DNA of 64,000 bases from assembly GCA_907165065.1 (NCBI GenBank), contig OU015532.1:33622339-33686338 (forward strand), read 5' to 3'. This document shows, piece by piece, positions 13,117 through 27,726 of the stretch; the first letter of the stretch is position 1; every line of letters begins with the position of its first letter. Origin of the DNA: Caprimulgus europaeus. Lineage: Eukaryota > Chordata > Aves > Caprimulgiformes > Caprimulgidae. The notes under the pieces are model-generated. The model had not been told where the DNA came from and did not search any database. It was given only the letters and a program-made list of their open reading frames with translations. The translations under genes and the position numbers were made by a program.

Positions 13117-16100
13117 CCCAGGAAAACCACATTACTTTATTTGGTGTATATTCTTAAAAATATTTTGTTAAAACTCATTTCTGACATTCATCTGAGGATC
13201 TGAATTTTTTCTTAGTAGCTATTTACATTAAAAAACACATTCTGCACACTAGGCAGTCTAAATAAATCCCCCATGGTGGTTAAAAATGCAGCTCGTTAAT
13301 AACACAATTTCCTAATTCTTACGTTTCTATGCTATTTCCATTGTGCTTAGAATTCAGTTTATGGCAAAAGACAGAGCCTGGAACATGCTGTTGACAACTG
13401 TGCCAGAGAGAATTTAGCACTGGATATTTAGAAAAAAGTGCTTGTGGCTAGCTCCTCTCCTTACAACTATTCATTTTTCTTGGATTTACAGAAAGATGAT
13501 CTTAGTAATCAGTGAAAAAAACAAAGTTCTAGTTAATTATCCTATAAACCTCATACTATGTACATGAGTGGTCTTAGCTGAAGATCCAACTGGCACACTT
13601 GGAAATTTAAAACTCTTAAGTATTGTGCATCACAAATATAATGATAATCAAACATGTCTGTCAACAGTAAAAAAGTATATAAAATTACAGTTATATTTTA
13701 TGAAAAAATGCAAATACAAAAAAAAAATCAGCCTTGAGGAGTAAGCTCCAAGCATTGAAGAATTTTAATAAATATTTTTAAGTGCCATGAAACACTCAAA
13801 GATTTGGTGCAGATTCTATGAAGTATATCAGGTCCATCCAATGTATCTTCCTCTTATAATTTAATAAACATTCGCTGGCTAGCAATTTAATTTAAAAAAT
13901 ATTTTAACAATTTCTGGGGTTTTAGTCCATTACTGACAAAATAATTATATTTTATCTTAAAATAAAATATAAACAAATTTTTCTCCTTGGAATATGTTTT
14001 ACAAGAAGCACGCTGCGCTGGTAAAGCACTTCAGGCAGTTTAACTGAGAGTAATAAAACAACCATGGCTATGTGTACCATTTTAGAAAGTTCACCTTAAA
14101 ATTATACAACTTTGCCACATATACATCTCAAACTGTTTCTTATTATGAACACAGGATCAATTTCTTTTGCAAAATGTTAAAAGAGTAGACATTAAAAAAA
14201 AATCATATGAATCCTTCATTCAGATATATAAACCCCTCATTCGTGAATCAACATTTGCTTTGGAGAAGGGAGGAGGGGCACCCATCCCGCACAACAAAGC
14301 AGCAGCTCAATACAGCTGCCATCTGGCTTCCTCCTGCAGTTCACTTCCCATAGCAAACAAGATCCATAGTTTAAGGAGTGTTGGGGAAGGGAGAGGGGCT
14401 GCAGTTTTAACCTTACAGCTTTATGATGGGGCATTTTTCCACTCTATAAAAACCCCTCTTAATATAGGAGAATGGAAGGCTCAGGAAATTGTTAGTAGGA
14501 CAGAAAGCCTTTCACTTCTGTGTTTCTGGTTCTGATCCACATCAGCTCAGTGGTAACCAAATATAACTACCACCTAAAGGACTTTTTTAATGAAATGAGT
14601 TAGCTGATCTCAGTACAATACCTGGTGAGCAAGCATCCATACCACTAAAAGACACACCAAATATGGTAAACTCTTTCTTCCTCCCTGTGGAGAAATTGCT
14701 TCTTACCAGTAGCAGCTGAGAACATTTCAAACATTACAGCATAAAACAATTTTAACTACAAGAGAAGAAAGAGTGCTAAAAGTATGACACTGTCAGTGAA
14801 GAGTCTACCATGTGATACACTGTTTCTGCTTAAGTTCATAAAAGCACAAATTTGTCAGCTTTCAAGTTATGTTCTAATGTCTATTGTCCTTACCTTTCCT
14901 TGGGTAGTGGTGATGGAAATCGGAGCAGAAAAGAATCTAACAGTTTAGCTTTACATTTATACTGGAACAGCTAAAGAAACTGATGGACATGAATTCTCTA
15001 TTTCTCTTGTATTTCACATAATAGTGCATTTACCATTTTGCTACATTTACCCAAAGATTCAGGCTGTGTACTCTGATGGTTCTATCAAACAAAGATGACT
15101 ATAACATAAATATATGCTGAAACAATGATAAAGGTGCTGGTTTAAGCAGTAATATAAAACCTACCAGTTTACTTGTTGCAAACTGTAAGGATCCAAGTCT
15201 CTTCCCACTAAATTATCACTAATATCAACAGAAGCTCTAAAAGGTTTCACTTACATCAATGGAGTTTTTTCATTCCTTCAGTGAGATCTGACTTTATATA
15301 TATTAATGTTGAAGTATTCAATCTAATATACAGATAGATAATATACAGATAGTTCACAGCATCATGAAATAAAAGACAATTTCTTTCCATATCTAAAAAG
15401 CAGCGTTCAGTTTAGAGTCAAAGCAAAATAAACTTAAAAATCAAACATTCATGTTGCTGGAAAGGTCAAATGCTGTTCTAATACCATACAACTGAATGGA
15501 TAATATCCATTAAGACCGATCAGTGAAAAACACCAACAAAATGAATAAATACAACCCAAAAGCTAATGACCTCAATCCCTAGCAGCCCCTTGACCCTTAT
15601 TACTACAGCTGCTGGTGTAGGAAAGGATTAAAGGGGGCTAGAAATCACTGGGTTAACATACAAGGGCTCAGAAATTTGACCTTGGTTACTTACAACATAT
15701 ATCCCCTACTAAAAATGAGTATATGAGGAGAATTAGAAACAGAGCTAGCAAAGGTCAGCCTGAGTGCAGATAAACTAAGAAAAAGGAGGCTTGAAAGGCG
15801 AAAAGGTTTTATTTCTGCCACAGCACTTTGTTGTAACCAAAATGGTCTAAGGACCGAAGCAGGATTAGAGCAGCTGGCATTGTTGAACATGCTATATAAA
15901 CTTCTGGGCACACAAACCCTTCTTCGTTTCTTAAACAGAAGTAGCAGCTTTCAAAGCTAAATAAAAGAACAACTACTCCCCATTCGATATGTACCACCAG
16001 GTCCATATGTCATAAGATATACGAATAACATCCTCATCATCGTGACCAGAAAACTGGAATTCATCACTAATTGCAATCATAAATTCAATAATCATGACTC

Positions 16101-19100
16101 TTGTCAAACAGCCTCTGAAACACTCTTATATTAAGGTCCTTTCCTAGGTATTAAGGTCAACATCAAAGATGGTAATCTACAAACTAAAATGCATAGAAAA
16201 CCTCAGACTAACAAACTTAACTCCATAAACCTGCAACCATCTGAAACACACGCACACAAATCAGGCATCCTCAGATGCCATCCCATTCACTCTGAAGAAA
16301 AGTCTTGTGATACCATCCAAAGAACCATCAACTATCTAAAGATGACTTTTAGTCAAAAAGTACACTTCTATAAAAAGATCATATTTATTTGAAAGAGATA
16401 CCAGAGCACCACAGAGGGAATTACAGCTGTCAGATAACACTATACTCGGTACTTAAAGAGAAAACCATTAACTAATTATAAGCAATTCTTGAAGAAGATG
16501 CCACTTTGAAGATGTTTTCCAAGAACCATTTTGTGCTTCTAACAGGCTCTAGCCTCAGACAACTCACCATCAGAAACACCCTAGGTACATTCCAAAGACA
16601 CTAAATGGATGAAGACAATATTTGAGCAAGAAATGTAAAATCTGACAACATATCTCTATTATTTCTGTAGTAAATAATCTCTCAACAGAACCACCACTAG
16701 CTTTCAATTCTACAACTGCACTTTCAGGAATATAATACAATTTATCCCAGAAACTTGCCATCACAACAGCTATGGTGTATGTAAAACCGAGTAAAAACTA
16801 CACATCAGAGTGAACTGACACAGTCTACAATGGAAAAAAGTGCCCCATGTGTGAACACCCCTCACTAGTCTCTGTGTTTCTGATCTCTCATTCCTTCCTC
16901 TCTGATTGTTCACACACCATGCCCCTATGCTCAGGTAAAACCTACAAATATCTTTGAAATTTTCTGAAGCAAAACTCGTAACTCTACCGGATGCCAAAAA
17001 TCATGGATGCAAGAGACCAGTTTTATAGCACATTTTAATCTCCCTTCCTTCATTCCCAGACTAACTTGTGTTTCACATGCACCAAACAATGTCTTTTTTC
17101 CCTAGAGGTAAGTACCTTTGTCTTTCTCTCCCCTACCATCCTGTCTCTTCCACAAGTACCAACTGTTTTTCTTTTAAAGATGGTTGAATTGATGTATGTC
17201 TGCTATCTCTGAGCAACTGCTCTCAACTTTTATTTTGCTGCTGTTTCTATTTCACACATGGGAGAGAGGCTTGTGTGCCTGCAAGCCTAACTTTTCCAAA
17301 TATTCCAACTGGTCTAATAAAAGATAATACTTCTATCTACAGACCTCTTCATGTATTTCTTTAAAGTCAGGTCTGTTGACAACCAAACTAAAAATGTAAG
17401 ACAATTAAAGGGAAAATTATGGCATAATAAAACTTCAGGTTAATTCTCCTTTCAGAATTCTGAAAATGATGCAGCAATTTTCTGCACTTTAAAAGTTTTT
17501 TTAATCATAATCAGTAAGCTTTCAAATGGTATTCCTGTAGTTCTGAACCTGAATAATTAACAATGTTTAATTAACTTTTTTTCTTTGACAAAAAAAATAA
17601 AAAGGTTGTTTTTGCCAAACATATATTCACTGAACATGAACAAAGGAAAAATAACTCTCTAAAGAAGAATTCAGGGTTTATGCACAACAGAGAACTCTGG
17701 ACTGAGACGAGCATGGGAAGAAGACCGAAGGTGTATTTTCTATTTTTTCATTATGATTTTCTTGCACAAAGCAAGACAAATACTACAAAAGAAGTAAATT
17801 TTGATCCATCAGTGGACCTAAGCACTTAGAATAAAATGAGGAAGGGATAAGAACAGACAGTTTATCAAAGAATAGAGATTAGGTTTCGTTGAGGGCCAGT
17901 GAAAAGTCATGCAGTAGGAAAAGAATGTAACAGCTTTGAGTAGCGGTCTAGGCTTTACCCGGGATAACATTTAGATTGTACGTAATTGTTCATGGGCTTT
18001 ACAAATGACTGCTGACTGGTGTTTGTCTACTGAAATAGAGAGACTAAAACTGAAACAAAAGAATGCACATGTAACAATGAAGAAACCAAGGTGTGCCCCG
18101 CTAACCCAGGGCTGAAAGTCTACTCTCAAAGAAATTTAGGTAACCACATCATATAAATCTACATAAATTTATGAAACTTTGTAGGGGAAACCATCTAGGT
18201 TCTTTGTCTCTGTTGCATCTGTTCATAAGACAGCTCCAGTTATCTCACTCATTTTATAGGTAGAAACATGATTTTTCAGTTCACATTTCATAATGGCCCA
18301 GTTAATGATAATTTGTTCTTCTGACAACTGTCACTTACTTTATACAGGTCTTTTCCCTGCCTTGTGTTTCATCGCCCATTCCTGTTTTCATAGGTAACTA
18401 TTGTATCACTTTCCAGTCTTCATTTTACTAGACTAAGCAAGCTAAGCTCTTAAATTTCCTTAAGACTGTACTTTACTCCTGTTCAGCTGCACCCATCTCT
18501 GTTGAAATCATCTTTATCAAAAGCAGATAACCAGAAACACACTGCAGTATTCCAGCTGATGCTCAGACATACCAAGCTCTTGTGTAATGGAATTAATATC
18601 GTTATCGTCATTACGATAAATAAATCAGATCCACAAGAACCTCCAGCTCTTTATATGTTTACAATTTTTAAAAAAGTGTAATTTATAACAGAAATTCTCG
18701 TTATTTTCACCTCATATTAGAGGCTTTCATCTCATTTTGTATTACTACATGCTTCAAGGTGACCTAGCAGTAAGGTATTTTTGCATGAACGCCTATCTCT
18801 CATCTGGTCTAATACAATCACTTTGGTTTTAGTATGTATTTTTTGTGCCAGTGTCATTAATGAAAATATGAAATAAGATAGCCCTCTGAAACATTCCTTG
18901 AAGATCATTATTCTTTCATCTGATATTTTCCTCCTCAATAACATCTATGGTCTTTTTAGACATTTTATAATCTTAATTTATAAATGCCTTAATCACATTA
19001 CAAATTAAGTTTCAGAACAACATCATATCCTATAAATTTAGTGACAATACACTGGAAAACTGTAATCCATCACAAATGTGTAACTGGATTCTGACATTAA

Positions 19101-22100
19101 CAGTAACATTTGTTCTCAACTCTGTATCTGGGAAGTTAATCTCCCATGGCTACACACGTCCTAGTAGGGTTTCTCTCTCTAATAATATTTCAGGAATCTG
19201 AATGTATCTTATATATCCAAATACATTCTAGACCCCTGGGTGCTTTTCTGGTAGGATCTGTTTAACAACTCTTCCAGAAGTGAAATAGCATTTGCAACTA
19301 TCTCTAAAAGACAAAGATAGGTATTTTCTGGTTTTTAAAGCATAGTATAGTGACAATACAACGCTTTTCAAAAACATAACAAAAACATGTACATCATCTT
19401 GGCTTTAGGAGATTAAAAGTAGCTATACCTCTGAACTATAATAAATTTGCAGGAAAATGCATACTGTGGTAAATATTGCCTTACTATTAACATGTACTAA
19501 TGAGTGATCCATTGTAAAGGACAGCAGAACAATACACTTGTGAGTCGCCTGCAAGTAGGGTAAAGAACAATGCACTTTTCCCACAAAGTAAAACAAAGCA
19601 GAATCTTCAAGAAAAAATTAATCCATTTTTCTAATTCCAGTAAGAATCTAACCTGGTAAAAGGACTAAAAGACTTATAGTCACAAAGATGTTTTTAAAGT
19701 TATAAATAATGACAAAAGTAGGAATAAAATCTTACACCATTGTATCAGTAATACAATGTACTCTGAGAATCAGATAACTTGAAAGCTTAAGTATCAAGTT
19801 TAAAAGCCCTACCAGGTAGCTTTTGGATCACTGACTTTTTGGATCAAATCCCACAGATGTTTTTGGACCAGTTCCCATGGATTGTTAGAATAAAGTCAGA
19901 GCCTCCACACTTAATCATATAGAACAATGGTATGGGTCTCATTTTTTTTCAGTTCATATTAATTCCACAGTGAAGGCACAAAAATGAAGATCTAACTAGC
20001 TGTTACTGGATGAATCAGTATTGAAATATACTAAAATGCACAATCATCTAATTTACTGTTGGTTAAACCAAAAGGCTTTAAGTAAAGAAAGAAGTACACA
20101 GGTATTTCTTCCATGGCTTATTTTTGTTTCTACCAATGCATGGCCAAAAAGTGTGAAAACAGGTAAAGAATTATATATTTTCTCCCCATCACTCCTTCCC
20201 CACTAGAGACAGAAAAGATCCTTGCCATTACCAAGCTGCCTCACTATTTCACAGTTTTCTAGCTTTGTATCAATTTCTAGCAAGTTGAAAGTTTAACCCT
20301 TTGGATCTTATGTGACACAAAAAAGTAGCTAATAAGAATTTGGTTTTAGAGTCAACACAACAACACAATCTCTAAAAGACAGCTGCATCTACACCCCAAA
20401 ATTGTACTGGAATAATCCTCCACACTAGTGACTTGTAAATATTTTATTAAATGGAGCACAATATGCTGCTTGTCCTTAATGGACTAGAAAATACATTAAT
20501 AGTATATACATTTTGCAGTGCTGAAGGTATAAAATATAGCATAATGGTGAATATTCTTTTATAAGCAGCACATAAATACATTACTTGGAGGCTGGTTTAC
20601 AGATACCCCTATTTGTTAAGAAATGGCTTGGCTGCAAATCCATTAATATAAACCATACCTGTGATGTTCCACAAGCACTAATTGATAAGATTTCCCAATT
20701 ATAAACTTCACTTCATTCTTATGAATGCAGTAAATTAAGACATGGAAGTGGATGAGATCTCATTTTGGATAAGACTCTAGTCCTTGTTAAAATGTTATTA
20801 CTTCAGAGCTGGTTATATATCATCATTGATATAACAATAACAGATGTCTTATTTGTGCATTCCTTTTCTGCCTGCCTTTCAGCTATGATTTTACAATTTG
20901 TAAAGGATTAAAAAAAAATTGCTAAAGGATTTACAAGAGATTTCTGCAGTATTATATAGAAGACAAGTGTAGTATTGTTTTTACAAACTCATCAACTACA
21001 TAACTCTCATTCAAAGGACTATATTCTGTCTATATTCTGTTTTACTTTCCTAGTCTGAAATTATTGATTTGGGGCTAAGTTTATCAGTAAAGATTACTAC
21101 ATGTGATAACGGTGACAGACAAGTGGTAGTACTAACCATGAGGATACTGCCTAAGAACACTTCCACTTGCAAATTAATGCACATAAGGTACATCATTATA
21201 TTCTCCCAAGGTGTGTATGAATCATGCTTTGATTAGTGATTCTATAAATAGTTTAAATTAATAGGGATTGATTTGAAGCAGTTTCCTTTTCATTGTTCTG
21301 TCCTTTACTTCAATACACAGGAAGATTATAATTACTACTTAAAACTTCCTTAACCAGTGTTTTTTTCTGTGGCATTTCACTGTCAAGAACAATGATATGA
21401 ATGGGATTAAACAACCAAAGAAAAATATACCAACATTTTGGAATTTTTGGTAAAAAAAAAAGTGGGTTTTTTTTTCCCAGTGTGCCAGCATTTTTCCCCT
21501 CCTAATTTTTTTAACTTTTAAAATAAAAACTCTGTCAGACTAACTTGTACAGTTTCACCAGTGTATATGGAAACTATGGAAAAAAGAACTCAATTTTGCA
21601 AGATTTTTTTTTTCCATAAAACTTTAAGCTAACCTAAGTCTTGGCATGGAGGTTAATGTTAGGACTCAGAGAATGGTTAACTCCTCAAAGGCATTAATAG
21701 AAAATCCTTGTGGAATGTAAAAGACACATCACGCACATCTGCAAACTAATAGAATAAATATTCCAATTAATTATCAGCCTGAATTGTTGCTAGAACGAGG
21801 CAACAGTTCTCCAGTTCCCCAAATAAGCAGTCTGAAACAGCTAAACAAAATGCTGAAGCTATAGCATTTAGACACAAATAATGAATTTTACAAATAGTAA
21901 TTCGAGGAATTTTAACCTTTGCCATAAATACTTACCACTATCTTTACTGGAAACATTGTTCTTCTGAGGACTGCATTATCAAATTCTTAATCTATTTATA
22001 TTTTCAGTTGCAGCTTACAAAATCAAATTTCACCCAAAAGCTCCAAGATGTTGTTCTCCAATTATTTTTGACCAAAGCTATATAAACTCCATTCCCATTC

Positions 22101-23922
22101 AGTGACTAACTCACATTTATGTCTATGCAGATGGGTACAGAAATCACACATCGACATTCTGAGGTAATCAGAGAAAGCCACATATCCACGCTTGCTGGAT
22201 AAGCCCTGCAAAGCAAAAGAAATCACTGATTAACATACTACCACACAGATTAATCTGGTTTCTGGACCTGAGTTAGACTCATATTGAACAACTCAAAGCA
22301 CAGAAAGAGTAGCTCACATCCATTTGTATCACTCTGTACACATGTGCATTTTAGATACAGCTATGTGTTGTAAATGAGTGTAGTACAGAACTATTCAACT
22401 GTACTCTGACCTTTTTTTTCAGTCCTGGAATCACCAGTGTTACCTACGTCACCTACAGCCATCAGCTATGTTGAAAAGTGCAGAGTGCAGATACAGCATC
22501 ATTTATATCCATTCCACTATCTAACATATGAGTACTAACTCTGTGCCATGCAGCGCAGCTGGTCTATAAACTGTCCAGTAAAGTTCATTTCATCTTATTA
22601 CATACAAGTTTCCCTAAAATTGTACTCTAAAAACGAGTTCATTAGTTTAAAAATTCCTACTGATGCAAATTCAGAATTTTACTTAGACGTGGCAAATCAA
22701 AGACACATAAGAAATTAATCAGTTCTGATCTTTAGAAATTAAATCTAAGTGGTATACCAAACATAAACACTGGAAGAAAAATATAATGCTTAAAAACAGC
22801 TCAAAGATAAGGGCTGTCATGGATAGATAGTATGCAATACTTGACAAGAAAGGCAAGCATTCTATCCACCGACAGTATATACATCTTTCTCCGACATCTC
22901 TAGCAACAGGGAAAAAAGGACAAATAGATCAGTTCTGGGAGTCATCAGCTGCAATGGTATGATGTGAATATACAGCACGACTCACAACTCAGAACAAAAC
23001 TTGCGTTGTTTAAAGGTTAGAAAAGACTTTATGAGGACATACATCAAACACTGGAAAGTTTTACTTTCCTCAATTATTATTTTTTTATTTTCTGCAGACA
23101 ATGTGCAAATCACTGCCTTAAGTACAGTGGTGCATACAAAATAATTAGTTACAAGGTGGAAAGAAATTCATCCTTCCACGGTTATTTTGCAACACCTAGA
23201 CTGGTGGAAAGTGTCCACAAGATACAGGAAAGATTTCTGTGCAACCACTGCATTTCTACAAAAGTTTCCAATGCAAAGAAAATGTTAAGGTCAGCTGAGA
23301 CTCCCCTACACATAAGATGCTCTCTGGATACTCTTCTAATCATGTGACCTACCTGTCACAATGCAAGCAGAATTTCCCTGGCAAGTACTCACACCAAACT
23401 ACCATTATCCTCCTTAAGCAATTGCATTGCCAGTTTCCTCAGCATGGAAAAAGAAACATCTTATTTTGCCTCCATATATTTATGAAGGATATCTAGATAA
23501 TTATGGATTCACTAACTTGTTGCTGCACCAGTATCATTAATTCACCATAACTTGCAGGACTACAAAGTAATGAGCCTTGAAGTTGCAAAATACATGATAA
23601 AAGGACATAATTTTTAAAATTAAGTTTTTCTGAAAGTTCTTTTACAGTTTAACATTCCTGTATACAGCCAAAGAACCTGCCTGACATGAATTATTAAATA
23701 ACACATCCATCCAGGAGCATATCAGTGAAAAACAAACAGCCTCTGAAACTCCCACTATCAGAAGAACTGAAATGGAGCCTTTGGTGCTTATACCAAGGAT
23801 AAAGATTTAGATCTAAAATACTGTTCCACTAATTGTAAGGACTTGCTAGCACCAAGTGGGTTTAAACAAAAGGCACTTACCTGACTTTTACTAACACCAT
23901 TTCTCTTTCATCATTCAAACTT

Positions 23923-24457
23923 CACAGAATCACAGAATTGTTTAGAACCTCAGGAGATCATCTATTCCAACTTCCCTTGCTCAAGCAGATTATCTTGAGC
24001 CAGCTGTCTAGGATTGTGTCTGGTCAGCTTTTTAATACCTCCACAGAAGGAGATTCCACAACCTCTCTGGGCAATCTATTCCTGTGTTTGATCACACTCA
24101 CAGTAAAAATGTGTCTTCTCATGTTCAGATGGAACTTCCTATGTTTTAATTTGTGACTATTTTTCCCTGCCTACAAACAGTAGTCCAGCTGCAGCCTCAC
24201 CTGTGCTAAGCAGAGAGGAAAAATCGCCTCTCTCAACCTGCTGACAACCCTCCTCCTAATGCAGCCCAAGATACTATTGGCCATTTTTGCCATGAGGGTG
24301 CATTGCTGGCTCACAGTCAGCTTGTTGTCCACCAGGACCCAACATCCTTCCCAGCAAAGCTGTTTTCAAGACTGCTGGACCCCAGAGTGCACTAGTGCCT
24401 GAGGTTATTCCTCCCAAAATGTAGGAATTTGCATTTCCCCTTGTTGAGCTTCATGAG
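23923..24457 (-). mobile_element. CR1 LINE 3' fragment, antisense, diverged
   Basis: It begins with CACAGAATCACAGAATTGT, the complement of the CR1 3' tail. It continues through recognisable CR1 3' UTR landmarks: the complement of the 'CTCTGGGCAACCTGTTCC'-type segment, then 'GTGCTAAGCAGAGAGG', and 'CCCTTGTTGAGCTTCATGAG' at the right end. It is more diverged than the copy at 9.4 kb and has internal deletions, so it is an older insertion. No intact reading frame remains. The right edge is approximate. Confidence 0.88.
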
Positions 24458-27397
24458 AAATTTTATTACTTTAAATTACATTTAGTGATTCAGAGATGGC
24501 AAAGGAATGATAAGCTGAACCACTAAATTCCAACCTCTACACAAGTTCAAGAAATTTTAAATAAGCTAATTTGTTTCCAGTTGGATTAACTTCAAAATTA
24601 CACAGCAAGACAGTTTAAACATTCTTTCTTAGCACATGAATTAACGCAACAGTTGGCTAAAAGACACCTAAGCACAAGTAAATATTCATAGTAAAACTCA
24701 CCACAATATGTTTGGAATGATTAATGTCCATGGATCAACTCCATTTAGTCACTGCTTCACACAGAAGAAATGCTTAAAGAAGGTGTTTGAAGAACATTTA
24801 GGTCTTTAATGAATTTCATCTGTTTAACTTCTCAAAGAACAGTTTAAGAGGTGACTTGAGCAGCAACACTGAACCTAAATTGATATATTTGGTATATAAC
24901 CCACCAAAATGAGGAAATCAAGCAATAGCAAAACTAAGTGATAAAATAAAGCTAAAAAAGTTCAAATCAAGATTCTTACAATTGATAGTGAAAGTAATTA
25001 ATCAAAAAGAATTTAGTAAGAGTCTGTATTTCTGGATGATCTAAAATCAAGATTTAAAGATCTTTTTGGTTAACATTTTCTTTTGAAAATATGTCTAATT
25101 CAATAACATGTGCTGAATTATAAACAGCAATTAATTAATGAAAAACCTACAATATATGTTATGCAGGAAATCAGGCTAAAAGATCACAGTGGTTTTCCCT
25201 CTGGCCTCAAATCAGAAAGAACATATAAATTTATTAGCAAATAAAATTATACTTTAAACTCATTTTGAATGCAACCACTTAAACAGAAAAGCAAGAGTTA
25301 GGCTTTATACATCTAACACAAATACTATCAAATATGTTGTTTATAATATATATGGAATAAATATGGAAACAGTAAACTCATTTTTAAAACTTTTTTTTTT
25401 TAAATGGCATCAGCTAGCAAGCTATTTTATTGCTTTGAGCAGTCTCATCAACTTGCCATGAAAGACATTAAGTATACTAAAGCCATACAACATGGCAGTA
25501 GTCTACATTTTAACTTACCCTTAGGGACTACTTAACCTCTTGTTTTACTTTTTCCAGACCAAAGCAACAGTAAGGATAACCAAGAGATGATATATATGTC
25601 ATAACTATGTAAAGGTCAACAAGGTTTAAACATGTTGGGTTCTACTCATAAATATTTGACTAATAGGAGTGTATTTTTCATCTTTAAAACCTAAGAGATT
25701 GGCACCTCGGTAGGCAGCAAATTATTCTGACTGAACATGTAAAATACATGGTTCCTGAGTTGAATTTCTCCAGATAAGTGCCTGAATGCCAATGTCAAAT
25801 ATCAAGGAGTGGTAATAATTCTTCTCTTACCATTCCTTACATTATAAAGATAACCAACTACATCAGTATCAGTTGTACAATGTGTCCGATTCTGAACTTG
25901 CTTACCTCACTTTACTCCAATTAAATGATTTTGTATTCACACTAGAGTACTTTAGAGCCTGGTCCTATACATCTCTTATTACTAACCAAGTGGCAGTTTC
26001 ATTTAGACTACAGGACAGAAAGGACAAACTAGTTTTATTACCAGGGAACACATGACCTAGTTGACTAGTTCAGGACTGTCTGTTTAGGTAACCTACACTG
26101 CCGCTTCGGATATCCTTGAAGCAATAGGTTTCAGTGTTACTGTACACATTCACATAACACAAATACACTCAAAACCTCTCCTTCCTGACCAAAAAAACCC
26201 AACCAAAGCACACTATTAATCTAGGAAAATATTGTAGGTTTTTTTAATAATTGAAATAAAAATTGATTTGATGTGCAAAGAAGTAATTAATGGCTACTAC
26301 TCTATGGAATTACATACTTTCATATTTCACTTATTTAGTGGCTCAAATAATCCATCTATATAATCTTCTCTCTTGATTCTTGAACTGAAAAACACCAGAT
26401 CTGAACAAGTAGCCATATGATTCCAGAGAGAATGTCATCATATAAATCATTAATACTTTCCTTACTAAAAAAGAGGGAGGTGGGGAGAGCTTAGACATTT
26501 TATACATTTACATGTTTTCCAGGCTGTTGGATTAGGCAGGGTTTTTTTCCCCCAAATTGGTATGGCTTGGGTTAGATTTAAAATCAGTTCCCAGAGGAGG
26601 CTGATAAATGGATTAAAGTGGAACATAAATTCCCTATGTCACCCAGTCCCTTAAACCTTGATGTCAGTAACATGCCTAATCATTCCATTATTATAAATGT
26701 CAAATATGTTTTACATGTGTTAGAAAGAGTGAATGGGTATCAGAAGAAATGGAAGACTCAAGAAACTGTAATGCTATTATAAACTTTCATGCAAAAATAT
26801 CTAAAATATTGCAGTGTTCACCCACTAGTATTTTGGATTCTTATTTTCTTACAATCCCCTACTATGAGAGACAGACCCGTGTATCCATTGCACTACACAT
26901 GCTTTGCTTTCCCATAATGGTGCTACTTCTGTGAGCTAGCATAACAAACTGGAGAGTGTATAAAGGCAGAATACAAACTTGCAGTGTGAATTTTTTTCCA
27001 GTAGTTAATTTGAGAAATTGTACACAGGAATCTTGCCTGACAAAGTATGAGAATTTTTATTCTACTCAGCAAAATAAAATGCCTCAGCTGAAGTAGTGTT
27101 TGCACTGGATTTTAAGAAAGATGTTGCAAAAGTATAGAGAGCAAAAAAAATGACAGCCTTTTCAGAAAAACGACTTACAAGAAAGGACTGAAAGAACTGG
27201 GCTTGCATACACTACCAAACAAAAACAGGTGAAGTGGATCAGCATCACAATAATCCTGAAACAAGTAAAAAAGCCACTGATTTATCATTCTCCCCATTCT
27301 TCAAAGTACACAAAGGAAAGTAAGCAATTTCACTTGCAATCTATAAGCTTGGAATTAAACAATAGAACCAAGCTTTCCAAGATCAAGTGAAGTAAAA
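24458..27397. other. Intergenic AT-rich DNA, no gene recognised
   Basis: No open frame exceeds about 62 codons. No repeat end, RNA gene or promoter signature was recognised. Confidence 0.6.
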
Positions 27398-27726
27398 TAC
27401 TGGAACATGTTACCAATGGAGACTATGAAAACCTCATTATGGAAGTCTACAATAACAAATTAGAAATATTTTGGTATAACAACACTTCAGTTATATTTGT
27501 GGAGTCTCCATCTCTGGAGATGTTCAAAACCCGCCCGGACGCTTTCCTGTGCAAGCTGGTGTAGGGAACCTGCCTTGGCAGCGGGGTTGGACTAGATGAT
27601 CTCCTGAGGTCCCTTCCAACCCCCACCATTCTGCGATTCTGTGATTCATACTATCAAATATCTGACCTGGTTGACTACACGATCTTTTGAAGTTAGCTGC
27701 ATTCTACATTTCTATGATTCTGTGGT
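27398..27726 (+). mobile_element. Older CR1 3' end, interrupted by a younger CR1
   Basis: To the left, ACTGGAACATGTTACCAATGG and the following 40 bases resemble the CR1 segment that precedes 'GGAGTCTCC'. To the right, after the younger insertion, GGTTGACTACACGATCTTTTG and a terminal TTCTATGATTCTGTGG resemble the CR1 3' end. The two halves are on the same strand and would form one decayed CR1 tail if 27,494-27,648 were an insertion. The similarity of the halves is modest, so an independent older fragment on the right side alone is also possible. Confidence 0.35.
27494..27648 (+). mobile_element. CR1 LINE 3' end, sense orientation
   Basis: The sequence runs GGAGTCTCCATCTCTGGAG, then GGTTGGACTAGATGATCTCC, then GGTCCCTTCCAACCCC, and ends in ATTCTGCGATTCTGTGATTC. 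This is the canonical order of a CR1 3' end on the plus strand. It preserves CpGs (CCCGCCCGGACGC), suggesting a moderately young copy. Only the last 150 bases remain, so there is no coding content. Confidence 0.93.

Larger units (their letters stand above)
10406..23922. other. Intergenic AT-rich DNA, no gene recognised
   Basis: About 13.5 kb has no recognisable exon. The longest open frame (14,167-14,535, plus strand, 122 codons) covers a slightly GC-richer patch around 14.26-14.42 kb, but it matches no family I know and lacks a coding look. Small perfect inverted repeats occur at 11,587-11,605 (9-bp arms, 1-base spacer) and near 19,737-19,757 (8-bp arms, 5-base loop). A candidate conserved block at 12.4-12.7 kb and two simple repeats are listed separately. 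Confidence 0.6.

Noticed and set aside
14167..14535. 122-codon plus-strand open frame with a CTATAAAAA sequence near its end
   Set aside because: No recognisable family, no splice context, and a 65-codon frame overlaps on the other strand. TATA-like words are frequent in AT-rich DNA.
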